The position numbers were made by a program, and so were the translations under genes. From Desulfobacteraceae bacterium UBA2174 (GTDB lineage Bacteria > Desulfobacterota > Desulfobacteria > Desulfobacterales > UBA2174), in NCBI GenBank assembly GCA_002327445.1, contig DCWA01000023.1, positions 174,637 through 238,636 on the forward strand: DNA of 64,000 bases, in the 5' to 3' direction. Of the stretch, positions 42,460 through 50,792 are shown one piece after another (position 1 is the stretch's first letter; each line of letters starts with the position of its first letter). Under the pieces are notes generated by a model. The model had not been told where the DNA came from and did not search any database. It saw nothing but the letters and a program-made list of their open reading frames with translations.

Positions 42460-43775
42460 GGGCCTTCCTCTCCGGCAAAGACCATTCTGTCCGCCTCGGT
42501 TGCAAACGCCCCCATGGCCGCTTCGACGATCTGTGAATCGATGCCGCTTTCGTCCCGGAGGGGGTCGAATTCCTGCAACGCCCGGTTCCAAAAAATCGGC
42601 AGCGGATAGTGGGGGGCCTCCATGCTGTCCAGATCGAAGCTGAACGCATCTGTCACTTGGGCGTCCGTCTGATCGTAAAGATGCTCTCTGAACAGGTCCC
42701 AGGAATTCTCACGAAAACGTTTCAGATACACATCGCGGCCGGTTTCCGGCACCATCCCGGCGACGATCTGAATCTTCTGCCGGAACACATCCAACTGCGC
42801 ATGCCGGTGCCAATGCTTGAATAAAAACGTGTAAGCATTCCATGTTTGCATGGAATCCACGGCAAAGAGAAAGGCATCGGCATCCATGCGGGTGACGGTT
42901 GCCGCGGCGATGTCATGAAGACCGGCTCGGCTGTCCAGAATCACCAGATCCGGCGCCTCCGTTTTCTCCACCCGCTCCACCATTCGCTGCAAGCGCTCGG
43001 CCCAGGAAGGCGTTGCGCCCCCGCCGGAGTCTGCATAACAACGGGCCAGCTTGGGCAGGTAATCTCCCGTATCGCGGCCAAATGCCGGCAATATGCGGAT
43101 TTCTCCCGGCAAATCCCTGGCAAGGGGACTCGAAGCGATCATGATGCCTTGCACCGCCTCAGCCTGGCCGACACCGTCTTCCACAAACCAGTCCACAATG
43201 CCATAATCGGGCAGGTAATCCATGGGAAGCAAGGTGCTGCTGATCCCCGGAGACTCCAGATCCAGGTCTATGACCAGAACTTTTTTACCCTGCTTGGCGA
43301 GTCGCCAGGCCCAGATGGCCAGCGCGGTCGAGCGTCCCACACCGCCTTTGATACCGAAAAAAGTCACCCGAGGATTTTTTGTTTCCCGGTCAAGCGGTGC
43401 CCGCATCCAGTCCTGACCGGTGATCTGCCGGTCGAGGAGCCAGATTTTCAATCCGCTTTCCTCGGCGATGAGCTGTCGATCACTGGAAAGGAAAACGGAA
43501 TCCCCCTGCACCAGGTCACCCGCATACAGTACCGCCCTGTCCGCCGGGAAGCCGTAGACGCCGAGAGCCGCTGTCAACCCCTGGCTGAATTGATCGACGG
43601 ATGCTTTCTGTTCCGGTGAAAAATCGTCGTGGCGACCTTGCAGCAGCGGCCGGATACGACCGCGCAGATCCCTTACCAGAACGATTTCCCCACCGAAAGC
43701 GGTACCGGCACTTTTAGCCCTTCCAACGGCAACCTCCAGCGCCTTTTCAAAAAGTACAGCCATGCCCTGGCTCAT
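42456..43775 (-). CDS. ParA/MinD-like ATPase with KGGVGR variant motif
   Basis: A 439-aa protein. Residues about 142-153 read FGIKGGVGRSTAL, a deviant Walker A in which Lys of the usual KGGVGKT is Arg, known as the KGGVGR-motif variant of the ParA/MinD group; VLVIDLDLESPG follows as the switch region. The N-terminal 130 residues are a separate domain ending SVFLSSDRQLIAEESGLKIWLLDRQ. It lies between an HEPN-like gene and a P-loop ATPase, all with 4-nt overlaps. Confidence 0.82.
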   Translation of the reverse strand: MSQGMAVLFEKALEVAVGRAKSAGTAFGGEIVLVRDLRGRIRPLLQGRHDDFSPEQKASVDQFSQGLTAALGVYGFPADRAVLYAGDLVQGDSVFLSSDRQLIAEESGLKIWLLDRQITGQDWMRAPLDRETKNPRVTFFGIKGGVGRSTALAIWAWRLAKQGKKVLVIDLDLESPGISSTLLPMDYLPDYGIVDWFVEDGVGQAEAVQGIMIASSPLARDLPGEIRILPAFGRDTGDYLPKLARCYADSGGGATPSWAERLQRMVERVEKTEAPDLVILDSRAGLHDIAAATVTRMDADAFLFAVDSMQTWNAYTFLFKHWHRHAQLDVFRQKIQIVAGMVPETGRDVYLKRFRENSWDLFREHLYDQTDAQVTDAFSFDLDSMEAPHYPLPIFWNRALQEFDPLRDESGIDSQIVEAAMGAFATEADRMVFAGEEGP

Positions 43776-44212
43776 TGTACGTCTCCATTCAAAATAGCGT
43801 TCTCCAGTACCTGCTTGACCCGTCTCGCTGCCTGGTGATGGTTTTCCGCAACATGTCCCGCTACCCCTGAGCGGTGTTCATATCGCTGGTTGACGTTCCA
43901 ATCCGCAAATGGATTGGGAGCGCCGGAAAGCGGGTAGGCATACTGAGCGCCGTTTCTGGAACTCGCGAAGGTTATGAATTCGTTCCATAATTGATTGATA
44001 TGCACGCGATGCTGCCGCTCCGCGGGTGCGCCATCCGGCCGAAGCGTCATCCCCAACGGCAACATTATAGCTTTCAGCGCGCACTCCGCGGATAGTCCGA
44101 ACAGGTGATCGGCGTTTGCCAACCGGGCATCTGCCAACAAATAGCCCGCGTCCTCCCAATGGCGTTCCGCTGCGTCCCGAAAATCAATCGGCACGATGGC
44201 CTCCGCTTTCAT
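43772..44212 (-). CDS. HEPN-like domain protein
   Basis: A 146-aa protein whose N-terminus (ERHWEDAGYLLADARLANAD and GLSAECALKAIM) is typical of HEPN helical domains. The C-terminal RSGVAGHVAENHH offers an R-x5-H motif of the kind used by HEPN ribonucleases, so a nuclease role is possible but not shown. It is the first gene of the 4-nt-overlapping trio. The start ATG has only a weak ribosome binding site. A 76-nt gap separates it from the Res gene upstream. Confidence 0.7.
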   Translation of the reverse strand: MKAEAIVPIDFRDAAERHWEDAGYLLADARLANADHLFGLSAECALKAIMLPLGMTLRPDGAPAERQHRVHINQLWNEFITFASSRNGAQYAYPLSGAPNPFADWNVNQRYEHRSGVAGHVAENHHQAARRVKQVLENAILNGDVQ

Positions 44213-44288
44213 CAGGCTGCAATTTCAGCCATAGCAGATTGCACATTTGAAGCCGTTCGCAGTCATGCCTTGTCTCCAAGGATGACCC

Positions 44289-47200
44289 TCACGGGGCCAA
44301 CGTCCTTGCTCTGAGCCAAGCCATGCTGTTTTGCAGCATCGCCCCGATGTAGGTGTCCTTGTCCTCCTCTTGGAACAAGATGTGCCGCCGGGTCATCTCC
44401 GGTTTTTCGATGTCCCATAAGCTGCGCATCACGTGCGAAGGGGTGTTGGAAACGATGAAAGACTCCAGCACGACTTTGGGATCGCCAAGGCGCGTCTCGA
44501 TTTCCTTGATCGTTTCGTGGAACCTGATTTTCGGATCGTTGGGGCCGAGATTGCGGATACCCTTCGGATCCACGAATGCCACTTGCTGCCGGTCGCCGGC
44601 GAGCTGCCAGAGGATGAAGTCCGGGTGAAAGTTGCCGGCCTCGAAGAAGCCCACCCCGCGGCCCCTGCTCTGGTTCCGCAGGAGATAGAGTTCTTTTGAG
44701 GCGAAATATTCCGGGTTGGCGTCGTGAAATGACTTCAGATCCTCAACCAAGCGCCGTTCTCCCCGATTGAGGGGGGCCGGAGAGATTTCCACCGCATCGC
44801 TATCGAGAAACAGGAGCGGCTGGTACAGATGCCAGCCGCACCAGATGGCTCTGATTCCACTAAATTCCCACGGTTTCAGATCACCGGCCGCGATGGCTGC
44901 TTTCAACTCTTTCAGCTTTTCGACGATCACCTGCTCGGATTCCTGGATCAGAATCCGATAGCCGTACTCGGTCTCGCCCTCGCGCACCACGCAGGGAAAA
45001 TTGGCATCGTCGGCGGCGATCTCCTGGTACTCCAGGTGCGGCAGCTCCCATTCGCGTTTGCGAAAGGTGTAGTAGCGTTCCACGTACTTGCGCAGCAGCG
45101 CCAGGGCCACCTCCTGCCAGAGGCCGACCTTTTCGAAGGAGTCAAGAGAAAGCGCTTCCGGCGGAATCAGCAGCAAGTACCAGGTGGTGTCCGCCAGCAG
45201 GTCCGCGATGCCCGAGCGCGTCAGGTTCAGGTTATACCAGCCGCGTTCGGCCTTGAACCGCTCCAGTTCGAAATAGAGCCGATCCAGGTCAAGAAAGGCG
45301 ATGTGGCGGGGTCTCAGCCAGTCCTGGTGCAGGCGGCTGTCGCTGTCTCCGCCCTGGACCCCCGCGGCTTTGATCGCCTGAATCTTGGGGTACCAGTTGA
45401 GAACCACCTGGTTTTTCTGAAGATAGGCCGTGGCTTTCTCGTTTTGGGAAGCCGGCGGCCCCACGGTCGGGACCGGGCCGAGTTTGCGGAAGGCATCGCC
45501 GAATTCGGTCCTGACCCCGTTGATTTCCTTTTTGAGGCGGATGGTCTTGAGCCGGCGGGTGCCCAGATTCTTGATGATGGGCAGAATGAATTCGATGCGC
45601 TCCTCGTTGGTCGGCAGCCCCTCCTCCTGGAGAAAGTCGCGGAACTGGGCCATGTAATCGGCGCGGATGCCGAAAATATGCAGTGTTTCCAGGGTTTCGA
45701 TGTGCCCTGGCCGCTTGAGGCCCGCGGGCAGCGAAGCGCGCGCGCTGCGCTTGAGGCTCCGTTCGTAGCCCTTGAGACGCACGCCGCGGCCGAAAAGCTG
45801 AATGATCTGGGCGCCCTCGCCGCGGCCCACGTTCATCAGCCCCATCGTGCTGACGCGCCAACTGCTCCATCCCTCGGTGAACTTCTTGGAGCCGATCAGC
45901 ACGTTGATCGTCGAATCCGGCTGATTGATTTCATGAAACAACGACCCTGCAAACTCCCGATCCCCCACGTTGAACCCATTGGCCTCGCAAAGCTTCACCA
46001 GCTTGGCGTCGTCGCCGACGTTGATGACCCCGAACGGTTCGTTGTCTCCCACCCGGATCGCCACTTCGCCGCTCGCCCCCTTGAGGTTTTCCACGTGCAG
46101 GGCGCCACCGGCCGGCGCGTTGAAAAGGGTGGCGAGGGTTTCGTCAAAGATCCGGGACGGCGTCAGCCCGGCGGTGTTGAGATAGTTGAACCGGCCTGTA
46201 AAGAGGTTCTTTCCGGTCGCCGTCACCAGCCCCTGGTGCAGCACGCGCCGGATGCGCTCGGTGCTGTCGGTTCGGCTGGCCACGTAACGGTCGATAAATT
46301 GCAGGATTTTAACAATGTCTGTAGCATCCCTTGCGGCCAGCGTGGCCGTGACGCTGCCGCCCACGAAGATCCACAGGGGCCGCTCCAGGTTGAAGGGCCG
46401 AAACGCCGCCTGCTGTTCTCCGTGGAGCCGCTGCTGCTGGAAAAAAGCGAGTAAACAGGCCGTGAGGTAGCTTTCCATCCATTCTTCGTTGCTGTCGTCC
46501 TCCAGGTTCAGAATCTGGTAGTCCTTGCCGAACCCGTCGCTGTAGAACCACCGGTACGAGTAGTCGAACAGGGTGCTGCGGGCGTACAGATCGGATAGTG
46601 CCTGATCGGCTTTCACGGCCTGGCCGAAGGTGGCCGAGTACTCGAAGGAAAAGCCTCTTTCGCAAAGCGCATCGCGTCGGCGCATGAAAGCGCCTTGCTC
46701 GCCCGCCATCATTCCCCGGTGCCCTTCGTCCACCAGCACCAGGTTGTTGCTCTCGAAGGCATCCACCGCCACGGTCTTGTCGCCCATCTCCTCCTTGAGC
46801 TTGGTGACCTCGAGAATTTCGACAAACTGCCCGGCAAAGAGTCCGCGCCCTTCCTTGTTGAAGATCTCCGCCTGGATACCTGCCTTCTCGAACTCGCGCA
46901 GGTGCTGCCGGGAGAGCCCCTCGTTGGGGGTGAGCAGGATGACACGGTTCAGCTCGCGGCTGCGGCCGTGGGTTTCGAGAAAACGCCGGTACTGAAGGAT
47001 GTGGGCATGCATGAGCAGCGTCTTGCCGCTGCCGGTTGCCATCCAGAAGGCGATCTTGTTGAGCTGCGGCCAGGCTTCGGCCGTTTCGTCCAGCGGTTTG
47101 ACTTGATCCTGCTCGGGAGCGCCCTCGTTCCAGACGGCGATGTGCCGGTTGAGGCTTGCCCGCAGGGCGGCCGGGTTGCGGAAATAGCGGTCCAGGTAAA

Positions 47201-47558
47201 TCTCGCTGAACAGAAGCGCCAGGTACTGAAAGTATTTCCAGACGATGGCCGGCTCGCCGCGAGTGATGCGGCGCTCGTTCAACCGCCGGGTGACGGAAAC
47301 GATGGCCTGGTCGTATTCCAACAGAATTTCGTCGGTCAATTCAGGCCGCTTCTCCACTGGAAGATGAAGGCACAGCGCGTGGTGGAAGCGGTGGATGTTG
47401 TTTTCGTCCAGCCCCTCCAGGGTCTCGTCGCGCAAGTGCTCGGCGAGCTGATCGAAACGCTCGATGCCGAACAGCCCGAGCATCCACTGGTGGAGAACCA
47501 GCTTGCGGTTGAAGGGAATCTGTGGCCTGTTGTTGTTTCTGCGGCGGCGCGGAGGCAT
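44289..47558 (-). CDS. Type III restriction-like DEAD/DEAH helicase (Res subunit)
   Basis: A 1089-aa superfamily 2 helicase/nuclease subunit. FWMATGSGKTLLMHAH (near residue 173) is the Walker A motif; LVDEGHRGM (near 274) is the DEAH-box position, here DEGH; MNVGRGEGAQIIQLFGRGVRLKG near residue 575 is motif VI. The C-terminal part (HPDFILWQLAGDRQQVAFVDPKG) has a PD-(D/E)xK-like D...xVDPKG pattern, as expected for the nuclease of Res. It overlaps the Mod stop (TAATG) and so is translated with the methylase. Confidence 0.88.
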   Translation of the reverse strand: MPPRRRRNNNRPQIPFNRKLVLHQWMLGLFGIERFDQLAEHLRDETLEGLDENNIHRFHHALCLHLPVEKRPELTDEILLEYDQAIVSVTRRLNERRITRGEPAIVWKYFQYLALLFSEIYLDRYFRNPAALRASLNRHIAVWNEGAPEQDQVKPLDETAEAWPQLNKIAFWMATGSGKTLLMHAHILQYRRFLETHGRSRELNRVILLTPNEGLSRQHLREFEKAGIQAEIFNKEGRGLFAGQFVEILEVTKLKEEMGDKTVAVDAFESNNLVLVDEGHRGMMAGEQGAFMRRRDALCERGFSFEYSATFGQAVKADQALSDLYARSTLFDYSYRWFYSDGFGKDYQILNLEDDSNEEWMESYLTACLLAFFQQQRLHGEQQAAFRPFNLERPLWIFVGGSVTATLAARDATDIVKILQFIDRYVASRTDSTERIRRVLHQGLVTATGKNLFTGRFNYLNTAGLTPSRIFDETLATLFNAPAGGALHVENLKGASGEVAIRVGDNEPFGVINVGDDAKLVKLCEANGFNVGDREFAGSLFHEINQPDSTINVLIGSKKFTEGWSSWRVSTMGLMNVGRGEGAQIIQLFGRGVRLKGYERSLKRSARASLPAGLKRPGHIETLETLHIFGIRADYMAQFRDFLQEEGLPTNEERIEFILPIIKNLGTRRLKTIRLKKEINGVRTEFGDAFRKLGPVPTVGPPASQNEKATAYLQKNQVVLNWYPKIQAIKAAGVQGGDSDSRLHQDWLRPRHIAFLDLDRLYFELERFKAERGWYNLNLTRSGIADLLADTTWYLLLIPPEALSLDSFEKVGLWQEVALALLRKYVERYYTFRKREWELPHLEYQEIAADDANFPCVVREGETEYGYRILIQESEQVIVEKLKELKAAIAAGDLKPWEFSGIRAIWCGWHLYQPLLFLDSDAVEISPAPLNRGERRLVEDLKSFHDANPEYFASKELYLLRNQSRGRGVGFFEAGNFHPDFILWQLAGDRQQVAFVDPKGIRNLGPNDPKIRFHETIKEIETRLGDPKVVLESFIVSNTPSHVMRSLWDIEKPEMTRRHILFQEEDKDTYIGAMLQNSMAWLRARTLAP

Positions 47559-50500
47559 TACACCTCCTCCATCTCGAACATCAGCCGGAAAAAGTCCTCC
47601 TCGATGAGGCGCACCTTCCAGGTGTCGTCGGGTGCCTTGAGGTTTTCCAGGTTGTTGCCGCCGTTGACGTAGATGAGGTCAAATTCGCTGTCCTTGCTGG
47701 AATAGCCCTGCCGGGTGAACCATTCATCGAGGATCAGGTTGTCGGTTTCGATCCCCTCGGCCGTGTCCCCGCCGGGGCGCTTGCGCCAGATGACCAGCGT
47801 CTTTCGGCCGTCGGGCGTTGTGCCGGTGACGGTGCGAAACCACCAGGGGCCGCCGGTTTTTGGTGTGAGCCGGTCTTTGATCCGCAGCCTGCCTTCGCCG
47901 TCGCGCTCGCAGTCCGCGGTAAAGGTCTGCGGTGCGGCGATGTGCCTTACCGTGAGGCCGATGAGCCAGTTGAACGTCTCCAGCAAGTCCACATTGACTT
48001 CGCGCGACTCGTCCGAGCCGGGGCGCTTGACCTTGAGTTGGTAGCCCGTCGGGTCGGTAAAAGCCGCCACGTTCAGCAACGACTGGCTCCCGCGGGTTTC
48101 GACATCCAGCAGGTAGCGCAGAATGTACTGCTCCTTGAGCTTGTCCGGCCCTTGGGCACTGGCAAAGTCGAGCAAGCCTTGCTGGGTTTCGGTGCGCCGC
48201 AGCTCCAGATTGTTGAGGGTGTCTTCGTAGGATTCGAGCCGCACCACCTTCATGATACGTGGTGAGCGTTCAGATTCTTCGGGACTTGGCAGCCGCTTGG
48301 GCTTGCCGTCTTTCCATTCGGGGGTGTAGGTCACTTTCTTGAGTCGCGGCAGAAGCACCGTATCGAAGTAGTCGGCCATCTCCACCAGGATAAACTTGCG
48401 TCGCCCGCCGTCTTCGCGGTTAAGATTGATCACCGCATGGCCGGTTGTGCCTGAGCCGGCGTAAAAATCGACTACCGGATCGCTGCCAATTTGAATAGCA
48501 CGGCGAATAAGCGTACTTGGTTTCGGCGCGCTAAAATTTGAAGCAGGTTGAATTGCTCTTACTTCCCGAAATGCATCCTGATTGTGTCCTACCTCTTTGT
48601 AAGGCCACAAAGTTTGCGGGACACGACCATTCATTTCGCAAAGAAACCGCTTGTAAGCTGGCACACGAGCACGTCCTTCCCGGCCCCAATATAGTCGGTT
48701 GTCTTGAACATTCCGATTGTGCTCTTCCTCGCTATAGGCCCATACACGAGTCCTCGACGGCAATATTTTTTCGCCCGAAAAAGGATGTGTTATTGAATAA
48801 TATAAATTCGGGCGCTCATCCGCCGATTTGTTACATGTATAGTCACCCCCTTTCCAAGGCCCTCTCGGGTCGTTGTCAGGGTTTGTATATGCAGAGTCCT
48901 GGGTTTCAGTACGCGGCAATTTATTAGGAAACCACTGAGATTTCGATACTGCAAACATTACCAAAAAATCATGGTCATCGCTCAACCATTGTGCATCATT
49001 TTGCGGAGCATATTTCTTTTGCCAAACGATATTAGCAATAAAGTTGCTCTCACCGAAAACTGCTTCCATCGCCTTTCGCAAATTCGCTTGTTCTCCGTCA
49101 TCGATGCTTACAAAAATTACGGCATCCTGCGGCAAAAAAGATGATAGAAGATGCAATCTGTTGCTTAACATAGTAAGCCAACTTGAATGTTGGTAGTTGT
49201 CCTTGTATACAAAGCCATCGCCACCTATATTGTATGGCGGGTCAATGTAGACACACTTAATTCGTTCATATTGGAGCGTATGCATCAGCGACAATGCCTG
49301 AAAGTTGTCGCTGTGAAACAGCACCCCATCTGTCTGCTCATCGATTTCTCCAATCGATTCAAGCAACCTCATGCTGAAATCGTTATCGAAGTGCCGCGTA
49401 TCCACCACAAGCGTCGAGTTCGCTTTCAAAAAATCTGGCGTTAGGGGCACGCTGTAACCTACGGTCGCCAGGTCCTGATTTATTTCGTCAATCGTGCACA
49501 GCCCAACCCACTCCTCGCGCTGGGCGTCGTTGGCTGCGATTTCCGGGTAAAACGTCTCCGGAATGCACCCCAGTCGGATACAATAGGACGTCTCCACCAC
49601 GAATTTCTTCTTGAGCCACAGCTTCTTCTGAAAGTCCTCGAGTTGGGTCAAAAAGTCGATGATCTTGCCGGCGATGCGCCGGATGACCTTGATCTTGGAA
49701 AGATACTGCTCGACGCGCGGGGCCATCTCGTTTTCAATGTCGTCAAGGTGCATCACCTCGTTTTTGATATAGAAATCCAGTTCCCGGCGCAGAAATCCGC
49801 CCAGGTCCTTGTGGATGAAGTAGTCGAAGGTGTTGCGCGCCGTGTAGCGGTCAAGGTGGACTCGCAGCCGGGTGGCTTCGGATGCCGTGCCGTCGCCGCG
49901 CACGTGCTTTTCAGCAAGGGCCTGGAGCCAATTGGCAAGAGCGACGTCGCCGACTGCCAAAACGGCGGCTTCGGCTTCCGCGTTGAGTTCTTTCTGCTTG
50001 TCCGGGTCGGGCTCATAGGTGAAGCGGATGACCAGCTCTCCGTTTTCGACGGCCAGGGGCTTCTCCGTAGCCAACTTGAAGCGCCGTTCCTTGCCGGCCG
50101 CCTCCTTGACGTTGCCGTGTTCGCCTTCTACCGCGTCCACCAGCCGGAAGTGAACGCGCATGGGATTTTTCTCACTGTCCGGCCGCAGGCGAAAGGCATA
50201 GTCGCGCAGGTACTCGCTGGTCTTGATGTAGTACTGGTCCGCGTTGGCCCAGTGGAGTTTGACCTCCTCGCCTTCGTAGGGGATGGCGTAGACGCCGGGC
50301 TTGTAAACGCGCTTGGAAAGGAAATCGCCTTCGGAATAGTAGCGCCGGAAGAAGCTGTAGAGATGGTCGTACACCTCGGCCTCCAGGGCCTCCAGGTCCA
50401 CCGCCTCTTCGTCCAATCGGGTTCGCAATTCTTTGACCTTGGGCGAGTCGTCCGGATTCATTCCGGCCGCCTCGATGCCGGCCACGAGTTTGGCCAGTTC

Positions 50501-50704
50501 CTTTTCGATGGCCGCCTTGTCCGCCGGCCGATACTGGGCAAAGGCCGCCTTGACCTGCGGCAGCAGGTCCTTGTCCAAAAACTGCGTCACATCGGCGCTT
50601 CTGGCGTGCATGATGCGGTAAAAACCGAAGTCCAGATCGGGCTGGTCAAGCTGAAACAGCTCCTTGAGCAGTTTTTTCAGCTTCTCGTACCGTTGGCTCA
50701 TCAT
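47558..50704 (-). CDS. Type III-like DNA adenine methyltransferase (Mod)
   Basis: A 1048-aa beta-class amino-methyltransferase. IDPPYNIGGDGF (near residue 486) is motif IV and DFYAGSGTTGHAV (near 747) is motif I, the order typical of type III Mod proteins. The protein is much longer than usual Mod because about 460 N-terminal residues precede motif IV, and a long C-terminal part follows. The segment between the two motifs (about + strand 48480-49440) is visibly AT-richer than the rest and is where the target-recognition domain lies. It precedes the Res gene and follows the SNF2 helicase gene by 88 nt. Confidence 0.88.
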   Translation of the reverse strand: MMSQRYEKLKKLLKELFQLDQPDLDFGFYRIMHARSADVTQFLDKDLLPQVKAAFAQYRPADKAAIEKELAKLVAGIEAAGMNPDDSPKVKELRTRLDEEAVDLEALEAEVYDHLYSFFRRYYSEGDFLSKRVYKPGVYAIPYEGEEVKLHWANADQYYIKTSEYLRDYAFRLRPDSEKNPMRVHFRLVDAVEGEHGNVKEAAGKERRFKLATEKPLAVENGELVIRFTYEPDPDKQKELNAEAEAAVLAVGDVALANWLQALAEKHVRGDGTASEATRLRVHLDRYTARNTFDYFIHKDLGGFLRRELDFYIKNEVMHLDDIENEMAPRVEQYLSKIKVIRRIAGKIIDFLTQLEDFQKKLWLKKKFVVETSYCIRLGCIPETFYPEIAANDAQREEWVGLCTIDEINQDLATVGYSVPLTPDFLKANSTLVVDTRHFDNDFSMRLLESIGEIDEQTDGVLFHSDNFQALSLMHTLQYERIKCVYIDPPYNIGGDGFVYKDNYQHSSWLTMLSNRLHLLSSFLPQDAVIFVSIDDGEQANLRKAMEAVFGESNFIANIVWQKKYAPQNDAQWLSDDHDFLVMFAVSKSQWFPNKLPRTETQDSAYTNPDNDPRGPWKGGDYTCNKSADERPNLYYSITHPFSGEKILPSRTRVWAYSEEEHNRNVQDNRLYWGREGRARVPAYKRFLCEMNGRVPQTLWPYKEVGHNQDAFREVRAIQPASNFSAPKPSTLIRRAIQIGSDPVVDFYAGSGTTGHAVINLNREDGGRRKFILVEMADYFDTVLLPRLKKVTYTPEWKDGKPKRLPSPEESERSPRIMKVVRLESYEDTLNNLELRRTETQQGLLDFASAQGPDKLKEQYILRYLLDVETRGSQSLLNVAAFTDPTGYQLKVKRPGSDESREVNVDLLETFNWLIGLTVRHIAAPQTFTADCERDGEGRLRIKDRLTPKTGGPWWFRTVTGTTPDGRKTLVIWRKRPGGDTAEGIETDNLILDEWFTRQGYSSKDSEFDLIYVNGGNNLENLKAPDDTWKVRLIEEDFFRLMFEMEEV

Positions 50705-50792
50705 ATTTTCCTGTTCTGATATCGCTTTGGATTACAAGAAGATGGATCTACACCACCGCCCAGCGGACCGTGAACAGGGTCTCTATCGCCGT

